IMG/VR virus record: IMGVR_UViG_3300031857_000716
Location: 1-34,042 of that record
DNA: 34,042 nucleotides
Strand: one strand, 5' to 3'
From: a virus
In this document: positions 7,772-14,429 of the stretch, one piece after another
Position numbering within the stretch: the first letter of the stretch is position 1
Layout: the number at the start of each line of letters is the position of its first letter
Position numbers and translations under genes: made by a program
The notes under the pieces: model-generated
The model's input: the letters and a program-made list of their open reading frames with translations, nothing else
Told to the model about the DNA's origin: nothing
Databases searched by the model: none

Positions 7772-8011
7772 ATGAAGACAAAAGAAGACCTCGAAAAGCG
7801 TTTAGAGTGGGCCAACGAACAGTTTATGGACGCTCAAATTAACCTAGCCCGTAAGAACCGTATAGGAAACCACAAATCAATTCAAACCGCCCGAATGGAT
7901 ATCGTTAGCTTCATGATGGAGATTAACGTCCTAGAATGGGTACTTAACACCAGAACCGATGAAGAGAGTGGATACAACAAAGCCGCAGCTGGCGACAGCC
8001 CTAACGATTAA
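7772..8011 (+). CDS. Unknown early protein, 79 aa
   Basis: ATG 7772 lies 2 nt after the exonuclease stop, and an in-frame ATG at 7739 inside that gene is less likely. The product is charged and mostly helical. It contains a KRLEWANEQF amphipathic stretch and a disordered Ala/Gly/Asp tail. No family recognised. Confidence 0.55.
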   Translation: MKTKEDLEKRLEWANEQFMDAQINLARKNRIGNHKSIQTARMDIVSFMMEINVLEWVLNTRTDEESGYNKAAAGDSPND

Positions 8012-8015
8012 CTCC

Positions 8016-8066
8016 ATGTTAATCATAGCCATCTATTACTTACTTAAAGCCATCCAATACACATGA
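8016..8066 (+). CDS. Possible 16-aa hydrophobic peptide
   Basis: The ORF from ATG 8016 encodes MLIIAIYYLLKAIQYT and its stop TGA overlaps the ATG of the gene at 8063. It is the only open frame in the gap 8012-8062. It may be a coupling leader or micro-membrane peptide; chance is also possible. Confidence 0.25.
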   Translation: MLIIAIYYLLKAIQYT

Positions 8067-8266
8067 AAAGAGAAAAAATAAGAGCCGTAATGATACTCAA
8101 CGAAGTAGAAGTCGACATCGCCCGTATCGTTAAATTCGACCCCGATTTTAATAACCTCAAAGAAAAGATTGCAGAAGTCCGAGACATCATCCTGCAAGAA
8201 GAATTTCCACAAACACTCCAGACCGCCCCTGAATTGGACTGGGATAAAATGAAGGAGATATACTGA
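8063..8266 (+). CDS. Unknown small acidic protein, 67 aa
   Basis: Unrecognised, charged, helical protein in the early operon, with two likely amphipathic helices (about residues 8-25 and 28-48). The start follows AATACACATG; its stop TGA at 8264-8266 shares a base with the next ATG, which argues for translational coupling. Confidence 0.5.
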   Translation: MKREKIRAVMILNEVEVDIARIVKFDPDFNNLKEKIAEVRDIILQEEFPQTLQTAPELDWDKMKEIY

Positions 8267-8457
8267 TGGAAAAAGCACCTATAACCAAAGACGTATGTAT
8301 GGACTACGTAGTCGAAGAGATGGCAATCGGAAACCCTATCGTTTGGTCCATGTTCGAATATGAACTAGAAAAAAGCGGGGACTTTTGGATAACTTTTGCT
8401 ACTTTTGACAAAGTTGCTGAAATAGTTTACCAACACGCTATTAAATACGACATCTGA
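8266..8457 (+). CDS. Unknown small acidic protein, 63 aa
   Basis: Unrecognised. Acidic, with several aromatic residues (Trp/Phe/Tyr) in the middle. It has a one-base overlap with the upstream gene and a one-base gap to the HAD gene, so it belongs to the same transcript. No domain visible. Confidence 0.5.
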   Translation: MEKAPITKDVCMDYVVEEMAIGNPIVWSMFEYELEKSGDFWITFATFDKVAEIVYQHAIKYDI

Positions 8458-8458
8458 C

Positions 8459-8773
8459 ATGGCGAAAGTAATCATCTTTGACTTTGACGGAACAGCCAAA
8501 ACCCGCAAAGGAGCTGAAACTGTTGACCGTTGGTTAGCCGGTGGCGATATCATCCACATCGTTACAGCCCGTACCCGTGGCATGGAAGAAGTATATGAGT
8601 GGGCTGAATCACACGGCATCCTTAAGAGCCGGGTACACCAAGTCAACCGGGGAGAAAAGTGGAAGCTCGTCCAACGCCTAGGAGCGGAAAAGCTAATCGA
8701 TAACAACCCTGATGAACTCGAACTTGTAAGAAAGAACACTAACGCACTGGCATGGTCGCCGGAGAGACTTTAA
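8459..8773 (+). CDS. Short HAD-superfamily phosphatase
   Basis: A 104-residue haloacid-dehalogenase fold protein. Motif I is IIFDFDGT with nucleophile D8 and acid/base D10; motif II is T36 in VTART; Lys67 or Lys69 supplies motif III; D81 in LIDNNPDEL is motif IV. It has no cap domain, like phage nucleotidase or polynucleotide 3'-phosphatase domains (PNKP type). Location among replication and recombination genes suggests a nucleotide or DNA-end substrate, but none is shown. Confidence 0.82.
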   Translation: MAKVIIFDFDGTAKTRKGAETVDRWLAGGDIIHIVTARTRGMEEVYEWAESHGILKSRVHQVNRGEKWKLVQRLGAEKLIDNNPDELELVRKNTNALAWSPERL

Positions 8774-8800
8774 TTACTAACCCTTATACAATCAATCACA

Positions 8801-9076
8801 ATGGAAACAACCAAAAAGGTTTACCTGGCTAACCTAAAAAGCTTCGGAAATTTCGGTTCTATCAAAGGTCGTATCTACGCCGATAAAACCGCTGAACACT
8901 GGCAGACAGATGACAAAGGTCGGAAGTACCTGCCTATCATTATCAATCCTAACAAAGAACCAGACCAGTACGGTAACACCCATGCCATAGTCCTTGATAC
9001 ATGGAAGCCGGATACTCAACAGGCACCTGTTAGTAAGTCAAAGACGGAGACAGCTCCTAACGACCTTCCTTTCTGA
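8801..9076 (+). CDS. SSB-like single-stranded DNA-binding protein (candidate)
   Basis: 91 residues: a basic, beta-rich body with several aromatics, then a polar linker and the C-terminal tip APNDLPF. An acidic-Pro-Phe ending is the hallmark by which bacterial SSB recruits repair and replication proteins, and phage SSBs keep it. The body is shorter than a standard OB-fold SSB of about 110 residues, and I do not see a clear family motif. Position just after recombination genes and before the primase block supports the call. Confidence 0.55.
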   Translation: METTKKVYLANLKSFGNFGSIKGRIYADKTAEHWQTDDKGRKYLPIIINPNKEPDQYGNTHAIVLDTWKPDTQQAPVSKSKTETAPNDLPF

Positions 9077-9085
9077 TATTTGACA

Positions 9086-9103
9086 AACTCCGTGCAGGGA
9101 GTT
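9086..9103 (+). terminator. Terminator-like hairpin after the early operon
   Basis: AACTCC (9086-9091) pairs with GGAGTT (9098-9103) around GTGCAG, followed by GGTTTTGGTTAAT. It lies 9 nt past the stop of the SSB-like gene. The T-tract is interrupted, so it may only attenuate. Confidence 0.45.
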
Positions 9104-9123
9104 GGTTTTGGTTAATCATCTTT

Positions 9124-9165
9124 ACCCTATTGCCCGAAGGTCTGCACACCGGAGGGTAGTAGGGT
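9124..9165 (+). other. Long hairpin, possible structured RNA or terminator
   Basis: ACCCTATTGCCC (9124-9135) pairs with GGGTAGTAGGGT (9154-9165) over 12 bp with two G-T pairs. The 18-nt loop can form a small internal GGT/ACC stem. TTTCTC follows. It lies 17 nt upstream of the tRNA, in a region without an ORF, so it may end the early transcript, be a processed leader, or be a small RNA. Confidence 0.45.
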
Positions 9166-9181
9166 TTCTCATTACTTAAAT

Positions 9182-9254
9182 AGTCAGGTGGCGCAATGGT
9201 GACGCTGTGGAGTCGCTCTCTGCATTGATACAGGTTCGAATCCTGTCCTGACTA
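9182..9254 (+). tRNA. tRNA, atypical (formal anticodon CGC)
   Basis: A 73-nt cloverleaf: acceptor arms AGTCAGG (9182-9188) and CCTGACT (9247-9253) pair perfectly; D-stem GCG/CGC with a loop containing GG; anticodon stem GTGGA/TCTGC with two wobbles; T-arm ACAGG-TTCGAAT-CCTGT is perfect, with the canonical TTCGAAT loop. The discriminator is A9254 and CCA is not encoded. The 7-nt anticodon loop GTCGCTC has U33 and would place CGC at 34-36. However, position 37 is T rather than a purine, G32-C38 could pair, and there is no G3-U70, so alanine identity is doubtful. It may be a decayed or specialised tRNA. Confidence 0.75.
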
Positions 9255-9276
9255 CTGATTTATGAATGATATATTA

Positions 9277-9312
9277 TATTGAGTAAAATCACTAACCCTA
9301 TTGAGTAAAATC
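9277..9312 (+). repeat. Two direct 14-nt repeats
   Basis: TATTGAGTAAAATC occurs at 9277-9290 and 9299-9312, a 22-nt period (two helical turns), just before the AT-rich ORF at 9321. Thirteen of the 14 bases recur in inverse orientation at 13376-13388. Two-turn spacing fits a protein-binding site such as an operator or iteron. Confidence 0.6.
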
Positions 9313-9320
9313 TAACGAAA

Positions 9321-9461
9321 ATGACATTTGAACAATTTTATCAAGAAGTAATACAACAAGCAAATATAAACGCTACTAAAGACTATGTTAGAATACTATG
9401 GTCAAACGCTTATAAAATTGAACAGGCGGTATATAATCTTCAAACTATGGATGAATTATAG
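9321..9461 (+). CDS. Small AT-rich ORF, 46 aa
   Basis: ATG 9321 to TAG 9461 encodes 46 residues: acidic N-terminal helix, Gln/Asn-rich, no known motif. Base and codon use (AAA, ATA, TTA, CAA) are far more AT-rich than in the neighbouring operons, as for the HNH gene downstream, which suggests recent acquisition. It follows the direct repeats by 8 nt, so they could regulate it. Confidence 0.45.
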   Translation: MTFEQFYQEVIQQANINATKDYVRILWSNAYKIEQAVYNLQTMDEL

Positions 9462-9493
9462 CACTTTAATATAACTCACATATAAAAAAACCT

Positions 9494-9712
9494 ATGGAAA
9501 AGAAACAGACCGCAGTTGAATGGCTTGTAGAGCAAATAAAAGAGCAACATCCATTTTGGACGAATATATTTAAACAAGCCAAGCAGATGGAGAAGGAGCA
9601 GATGTTTGATGCGCATATCGAAGGACAAAGAGTGTTTGATAAACACCCACATACTCAATGGACTAATGACCAAGCAGAACAATACTACAACGAAACCTAC
9701 GGCAATGGCTAA
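9494..9712 (+). CDS. Small conserved-looking phage protein, 72 aa
   Basis: Starts at ATG 9494 after an A-rich leader. It is Gln/Glu/Lys-rich and helical, with aromatic residues spread through it (EWLVEQIKEQHPFW). It resembles, from memory, small proteins of unknown function common in Bacteroidota phages and prophages; this was not checked. It overlaps the VRR-NUC gene by 8 nt and is probably cotranscribed with it. Confidence 0.6.
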   Translation: MEKKQTAVEWLVEQIKEQHPFWTNIFKQAKQMEKEQMFDAHIEGQRVFDKHPHTQWTNDQAEQYYNETYGNG

Positions 9713-10133
9713 ACGCTACACCCCGGCAATGGTTGACCTGCTCAACAAGGCAATGGAATACAGTAAGACCAACTATCCTTCCATCCCCGACCATGCACGA
9801 CCAAAGCCTTCCTACAAGACCACCGATGCCAATGGACTAACCAAAGCCATCGTAGAATGGATAGACCTTTCGGGCGGTTGGGCGACACGGATCAGCACCG
9901 AAGGACGTTACATCGAGTCACTCGGTAAACGTATCCCTTCATCAGTAAAGAAAGGTACTTCCGATATTCACGCCGTCTGGAAAGGGATGCACCTATCCAT
10001 AGAGGTTAAGATAGGAGCCGATAGGCAGTCACCTGAACAGAAAGCCATAGAGACCGATATCCTAAAGGCAGGGGGTAAGTATTTTATAGCCAAAGACTTT
10101 GATACATTCTATAATTGGATAACATCTTTATGA
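9705..10133 (+). CDS. VRR-NUC type PD-(D/E)XK nuclease
   Basis: A 142-residue nuclease. The core GTSDIHAV-x-KG (D87), IEVK (E100, K102) and QSPEQKA (Q112) followed by AGGKYFIAKDFDTF is the VRR-NUC pattern, found in stand-alone phage enzymes proposed to resolve branched DNA. E51 in the upstream helix may complete the site. ATG 9705 (MAKRYTP) is chosen because it gives a domain-sized product and only 8 nt of overlap; upstream in-frame codons to 9606 lie inside the previous gene. It is coupled to the HNH gene by an ATGA overlap. Confidence 0.85.
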   Translation: MAKRYTPAMVDLLNKAMEYSKTNYPSIPDHARPKPSYKTTDANGLTKAIVEWIDLSGGWATRISTEGRYIESLGKRIPSSVKKGTSDIHAVWKGMHLSIEVKIGADRQSPEQKAIETDILKAGGKYFIAKDFDTFYNWITSL

Positions 10134-10465
10134 TTAACATCTACGAATACATTAAAGAGACTCAATTTATTAGACAGTTGCATATAAATTTAAGTGAGCC
10201 GTGTAAAGAAATAGGTGGTAATTCGACCGTTCATAAAGGCATATTAGCTACCTACTTAAATACAACAATACCAAAAGGTTATGCCGTATTACTTTGCCAC
10301 AAGTGCAATAATTCTAAATGCTCAAACGTAAAACATCTATACTTTGGTACTCCAAAAGAAAATGTAGAAGATAGTAAACATGCCGGCACTTGGAAAAATG
10401 CATGGGATTATAAAGTAGCCAAATACGGATACCAAGAAGCCTGTAAAAGAAACTCTTATAAATAA
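10130..10465 (+). CDS. HNH endonuclease, probable free-standing homing type
   Basis: 111 residues starting in the ATGA overlap at 10130. The C-terminal half holds the HNH core LLCHKCNNSKCSNVKHLYFG then TPKENVEDSKHAG, matching the HNH_3 pattern found in free-standing phage homing endonucleases. The visible histidines and paired cysteines are as expected for the metal and zinc sites. The gene is AT-rich and uses ATA/AAA/TTA codons, unlike its neighbours, so it looks like an inserted mobile gene that kept the translational coupling of the site. Confidence 0.82.
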   Translation: MINIYEYIKETQFIRQLHINLSEPCKEIGGNSTVHKGILATYLNTTIPKGYAVLLCHKCNNSKCSNVKHLYFGTPKENVEDSKHAGTWKNAWDYKVAKYGYQEACKRNSYK

Positions 10466-10471
10466 TAACAC

Positions 10472-10750
10472 ATGATAACCAGAGAACAATACCTACAAGC
10501 ACTAGAGATAGCCGATAAGTATCATCGGCAGTTCCTTCCGGCAGAACGTGACCCTTCGAAACTAACCATACGGGAATGGCTGAACCTCAACTCAGGTAAG
10601 GTATCAACCCGCCTAGAACGAGCGTTGATAACCCTTGTTGAAAAAGGATTCATCTATATATCAGACATTCACGAGTTCGATATGATGAGACTACACGCTG
10701 TAGGTAGCAACACATGGAGAGAATTTATAGCTTTACGAGGTCACCAATGA
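10472..10750 (+). CDS. RNAP alpha-CTD-like (helix-hairpin-helix) small protein
   Basis: 92 residues. After an N-terminal helix (REQYLQALEIADKYH), residues 40-90 follow the pattern of the RNA polymerase alpha-subunit C-terminal domain: S-T-R-x-x-x-A-L, a short loop, YISDI, a helix, then AVGSNTWREF. In alpha-CTD the same positions read S-x-R-x-x-N-x-L, T-x-x-D-L and N-x-G-x-x-S-x-x-E-I. Such a domain could bind AT-rich DNA or compete with the host alpha subunit. Resemblance is by eye; a generic HhH DNA-binding protein is the alternative. Confidence 0.55.
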   Translation: MITREQYLQALEIADKYHRQFLPAERDPSKLTIREWLNLNSGKVSTRLERALITLVEKGFIYISDIHEFDMMRLHAVGSNTWREFIALRGHQ

Positions 10751-10824
10751 GCTGTATCTACTACCCGCCGCCAAAGCCTAAGAAGCCCCGGTCTATTAAG
10801 ATAGGGCATCTGATAAACTCTTAA
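10747..10824 (+). CDS. 25-aa Pro/Lys-rich peptide
   Basis: ATG 10747 overlaps the previous stop (ATGA) and the ORF ends 12 nt before the primase. It encodes 25 residues with a YYPPPKPKKPRS core, basic and disordered. The strict coupling suggests it is translated; function unknown. Confidence 0.4.
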   Translation: MSCIYYPPPKPKKPRSIKIGHLINS

Positions 10825-10836
10825 CCAAAACCAACC

Positions 10837-13341
10837 ATGAACCAACTTATTACAACGGCTAGACAATACCTAGCCAGTGGGATATCTGTCACCCTAACAG
10901 ATAACCGCAAAGTATCACTCCTTAACTGGAAAGATTTCCAAAGCCGTCTAGCTACTGAAGATGAGCTTCAGAGCAAAGCCGATAAGGCACAAGGCATAGC
11001 CATCATCTGCGGAGCTATTAGCGGTAACCTTGAAGTTATTGACATCGATACCAAGTACGACCTGACAGGTAAGCTATTTGATAACTTGATGGTTTTTCTT
11101 GGAGAGCTTGCAGACCTGTTAGTCATCGCACGTACCAAGTCAGGCGGCTACCATCTTTACTACCGATGCGATACCGTACAAGGTAATCAGAAGCTCGCAC
11201 GTAGGCCCGTATCCGAAGCCGAAGCCGCTGACAATCCACACGTGAAGGTAATGGTACTAATAGAGACCCGTGGCGAAGGTGGATACATCGTAGCACCACC
11301 AACGGATGGTTATTCTTGGATACATAACGATTGGCAGGATATCCAAACCATAACCACCGAACAGCGGGATGCTATCTTTGAAATCTGCCGCTCCTTCAAC
11401 GAGTACCTCGAAGAACCTTTAATCCTTAAGAAGTCCGATGCAGAGTCAGGGTTCGGAGTGTCACCCATCGATGACTTTAACAGCCGGGGTGACGTACTTG
11501 CATTACTTCAGAAACACGGATGGACAAAGGTCCGTAATTCCTGTGACCGTACCTACCTACGCCGTCCCGGCAAAGAAGATGGTATAAGTGGCGACTTTCT
11601 GCATGCAAAACGTTGGTTTAGCGTATTCACTACATCCAGTCAGTTCGAGCCTACCAAAGCCTATTACCCATCTGCCGTTTATGCAGTCCTTGAATGTAAT
11701 GGAGACTTTAACGAAGCCGTCAAACGACTGGCAGCGGATGGATATGGCGAAGACATTAGCACCCATAACCGTAAGAAGATACTCGATAACTTTATCAAGA
11801 AGCTACGTGAAAATAACCACGATGATGATGATATCGAGACTATCCTAATACGTGAAAAAAACCTAAAGCCCAAACAGGCAAAGAAAGCCGTTCAGGATAG
11901 CTACAAGATGACAGAGCCGTCCGGGGCGTTCTGGAGTCGTAACGATAAAGATAAGCTTGAAATCAATAAGGCTAAACTTATCGAGTTCCTTGTAAACAAT
12001 GGTTTTTACCTTATGGCTTATGATGCCAATGGTAACGATATGCGCCTTATTAACGTCAAGGACTTCATGATAGAAGAAAGCTCCATCGAAAAGGTAAAGA
12101 AGTGCATCATAAACTACGTCAAGACCATCGACCAAGAAGTCGAGGATTGGATAATGAACCGGCCTAACCTTATCAATGAAGCATTTTTGGAATTCCTTCC
12201 AAAGATAGAACCCAAACTTTTAGAAGATACCAAAACAACCGCCTACTTTCCTTTTATCAATAAGATTGTTAAGATAACCAAGGACGGCATAGAATTAGTT
12301 GACTATGGCGATATAAAAAAACACATTTGGCGGTCGGCTAAGATTGACTATGAGATAGAGATAGAAAAGATACTCTTTGGAGATGAGTTCCGTATCGACC
12401 CTGAGATGGATGTCTATGCCCAATTTATCAGACTTATCTGCAATGAGAATACCGACCGTTGGTTTGCCGTCAACACTCACATCGGGTACCTGCTACACAA
12501 ATACAAAGACCCGACATTGGCAGTAGCCGTAATCCTTGCTGAAGAAACCGATAACGATGCCAAAGGTGGCGGTACAGGAAAGGGAATCTTTGTCAAAGCC
12601 ATCGGCGAACTGGTCAAAGGTGAGACCATCGATGGAAAGAATTTCAAGCTTGATAAGTCCTTTGCCTTCCAACGGGTCGGACTTGATACCCGTATCCTTG
12701 CTATCCAAGATATCCGGGCAAAGGTGGACTTTGAGGGATTCTATTCTATTATAACCGAGGGGATAACCGTTGAAAAGAAAGGGCAGGCGGAAATCTTTAT
12801 TAACTACGACAGGTCGCCAAAGATTATATTCACCACAAACTACATGGTTCCAAATATCGGAAACCACGCAAAACGCCGTCAACGGGTGATACCTTTCTCC
12901 GACTTCTTCAGCCCGGAACGCACTCCGATGGATGTATTTAAACATCAGTTCTTTGCCGGGTGGGATAAGGGCCAATGGAAACTATTTTATAACTACCTTT
13001 TCGCCTGTTGTCAGTACTATCTTCGTAAAGGACTTATAGAGGTTCCGGTCACGGAAGGTATGCAGCTAAAAAGCCTTAAAACCGCATTTGGTGAAGAATT
13101 TAAGAAGTGGTGGGTGGACTTTATTGCCGATGGATTGAACGTTGAGCATGAGTTCAAGGTCTTGTATAATTCCTTTCTGTCAGCATCCGAGATGCCAGAA
13201 CATGAGTACAGCCGTAAAAGATTCCGGAAGGGATTGGACACGGCATCGACCATGTTCGGCCTAGAAATCAAGCATCACAACCATGGACCGATAGGTGGAA
13301 GGATGGTTTCTTTCATTAAAAACGCATCAGTTAATGTATAA
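10837..13341 (+). CDS. PrimPol-helicase replication protein
   Basis: An 834-residue replication protein. The N-terminal third is a bifunctional primase-polymerase (AEP) domain: metal ligands D69 and D71 in EVIDIDTKYD, and H106 in KSGGYHLYYR. The C-terminal half is a superfamily 3-like helicase of the DUF5906 type, with a Walker A loop near residues 573-580 (KGGGTGKG), an acidic strand (ILAIQDIRA) as likely Walker B, and sensor/arginine segments IIFTTNY and KRRQRVIPF. The middle region (about 300-480) is a charged linker. One protein would thus unwind and prime the phage genome. An AT-rich repeat region, a likely origin, begins at its 3' end. Confidence 0.9.
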   Translation: MNQLITTARQYLASGISVTLTDNRKVSLLNWKDFQSRLATEDELQSKADKAQGIAIICGAISGNLEVIDIDTKYDLTGKLFDNLMVFLGELADLLVIARTKSGGYHLYYRCDTVQGNQKLARRPVSEAEAADNPHVKVMVLIETRGEGGYIVAPPTDGYSWIHNDWQDIQTITTEQRDAIFEICRSFNEYLEEPLILKKSDAESGFGVSPIDDFNSRGDVLALLQKHGWTKVRNSCDRTYLRRPGKEDGISGDFLHAKRWFSVFTTSSQFEPTKAYYPSAVYAVLECNGDFNEAVKRLAADGYGEDISTHNRKKILDNFIKKLRENNHDDDDIETILIREKNLKPKQAKKAVQDSYKMTEPSGAFWSRNDKDKLEINKAKLIEFLVNNGFYLMAYDANGNDMRLINVKDFMIEESSIEKVKKCIINYVKTIDQEVEDWIMNRPNLINEAFLEFLPKIEPKLLEDTKTTAYFPFINKIVKITKDGIELVDYGDIKKHIWRSAKIDYEIEIEKILFGDEFRIDPEMDVYAQFIRLICNENTDRWFAVNTHIGYLLHKYKDPTLAVAVILAEETDNDAKGGGTGKGIFVKAIGELVKGETIDGKNFKLDKSFAFQRVGLDTRILAIQDIRAKVDFEGFYSIITEGITVEKKGQAEIFINYDRSPKIIFTTNYMVPNIGNHAKRRQRVIPFSDFFSPERTPMDVFKHQFFAGWDKGQWKLFYNYLFACCQYYLRKGLIEVPVTEGMQLKSLKTAFGEEFKKWWVDFIADGLNVEHEFKVLYNSFLSASEMPEHEYSRKRFRKGLDTASTMFGLEIKHHNHGPIGGRMVSFIKNASVNV

Positions 13342-13543
13342 AAGATTGATAATCAATGAGTATAACCAAAATACCGATTTTACTCAATTCCCTATACTCT
13401 CTCTCTCTCTTTTTATTATTATAATTATTACTATTATAGAATATAGAAAAAATCAGTTAATCAGTTAATAAGAATATAACTATATAACATTCAATAAATT
13501 ATAGAGTTAACAGATTTTAACCGATTCGCTAAATCAGTTAATC
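13326..13543 (+). other. AT-rich repeat region, candidate replication origin
   Basis: The 202-bp gap after the primase is very AT-rich and carries four exact copies of ATCAGTTAAT, at 13326-13335 (inside the primase 3' end), 13452-13461, 13460-13469 (overlapping, period 8) and 13533-13542. It also holds a CT dinucleotide tract (13397-13410), an ATT-rich segment (13411-13440) that should melt easily, and the inverted copy of the 9.3 kb repeat. Iteron-like repeats with an easily melted segment next to a primase-helicase gene is the usual build of a phage origin. No ORF is credible here. Confidence 0.55.
13376..13388 (-). repeat. Inverted copy of the 9.3 kb repeat
   Basis: GATTTTACTCAAT is the exact reverse complement of the ATTGAGTAAAATC core at 9278-9290 and 9300-9312. 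The copies lie on either side of the 4-kb nuclease and PrimPol block. Confidence 0.6.
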
Positions 13544-13774
13544 ATGAGAAAGAACCTAAAAAACGCAGGATTCAAGTTGGTTACCAGCTCCAATAGCTTT
13601 GAACTATGGGTAACCCCTAAAACGGGGCGTATTTGCTATATCGGCCGTTATGATGCTATCGCATCTGCAATAGCGTACAACGGCGGAATAACCGTTGACA
13701 CAGACGCTCCAATCGAGGCCGTCATCCATCAACTCAATTCGGATGAACATTACCTAATTGATAAAATGCTCTAG
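13544..13774 (+). CDS. Unknown protein, 76 aa
   Basis: Unrecognised. ATG 13544 directly follows the last ATCAGTTAAT repeat. The small alpha/beta-looking protein has a basic N-terminus (MRKNLKNAG) and no catalytic motif. The adjacent repeat could control it. Confidence 0.55.
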   Translation: MRKNLKNAGFKLVTSSNSFELWVTPKTGRICYIGRYDAIASAIAYNGGITVDTDAPIEAVIHQLNSDEHYLIDKML

Positions 13775-13802
13775 GACGTGCCATACGTTCGATTTAAGAC
13801 AC

Positions 13803-13810
13803 TATCTTTG
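13803..13810 (+). promoter_or_regulatory. -7 promoter element for the FkbM gene
   Basis: TATCTTTG matches TAnnTTTG exactly. Only 6 nt (CTACAG) separate it from ATG 13817, so the transcript would start at or beside the ATG (leaderless). No good -33 TTTG is seen 19-21 nt upstream, which lowers confidence. Confidence 0.5.
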
Positions 13811-13816
13811 CTACAG

Positions 13817-14419
13817 ATGACAAACTACTCACAAAACGATGAACAGGCCGTTATAACGGCTTATTTTGGCTCAAATGTTGGACACTTTCTCGATATCGGT
13901 GCCTACGATGGCGTAAAGCTCTCAAATACAAGGGCTTTGCTAGAAAACGGATGGACCGGCGTACTGGTAGAGCCGTCACCAATGGTATTCCCCCAACTGA
14001 TGGCCAACACCGTGGACTATCAGGATAAGGTAACTCTAGTCAACGCAGCCATCGTTACCGAGACCACCGACCCGGTAGAATTTTGGGACTCGATGGGAGA
14101 TGCCATCAGTACCACCGACCCGAAGCACTTGGAGAAATGGAAGTCGCACCAATCATGGCGTAAGTTCTGGATTATGCCGCTGCGGGCGCAGAAGTTCTGC
14201 ATGGTCTTCGGCTTTGACTTTGACTTCGTAACCATTGACGTGGAAGGTCAGAACCTTAACGTACTTCGCTCCTTACCACTTGGTAACTTTGATAAGATGA
14301 AGATGCTTTGCGTTGAGTTCGATAATGATGCTGATAAGATTATCCAATGGGTTACTGGTTTAGGTATCGGCATGAAGCTTGTTCACCGTAATGCGGAAAA
14401 CCTTATCTTTGCTAAATAA
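13817..14419 (+). CDS. FkbM-family methyltransferase
   Basis: A 200-residue SAM-dependent methyltransferase. The SAM-binding motif I is FLDIGAYDGVKLSNT (about residue 24), followed by the acidic end of strand 2 in VLVEPSPM and a later FDFVTIDVEGQN strand, the order seen in FkbM (Methyltransf_21) enzymes, which O-methylate sugars and other small groups. ATG 13817 fits the domain and the -7 element; the in-frame GTG at 13778 would place the promoter inside the gene. With the glycosyltransferases at 17.8-19.0 and 26.9 kb it may belong to a glycan-modifying set. Confidence 0.8.
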   Translation: MTNYSQNDEQAVITAYFGSNVGHFLDIGAYDGVKLSNTRALLENGWTGVLVEPSPMVFPQLMANTVDYQDKVTLVNAAIVTETTDPVEFWDSMGDAISTTDPKHLEKWKSHQSWRKFWIMPLRAQKFCMVFGFDFDFVTIDVEGQNLNVLRSLPLGNFDKMKMLCVEFDNDADKIIQWVTGLGIGMKLVHRNAENLIFAK

Positions 14420-14429
14420 ATATATTATT

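Noticed and set aside
12493-12975. 160-aa minus-strand ORF within the PrimPol-helicase gene
   Set aside because: It is fully inside the helicase core in the opposite strand; the plus frame carries the Walker A motif and continues for 834 codons. No promoter box or independent motif.
13397-13410. CT dinucleotide tract as a meaningful regulatory repeat on its own
   Set aside because: Seven CT units may be a plain microsatellite or variable tract; it is only described as part of the origin candidate.
14379-14429. Upstream extension of the DNA methyltransferase
   Set aside because: The extra 17 residues overlap the FkbM coding end; ATG 14430 follows an AT-rich leader and begins directly with the ParB-like domain.
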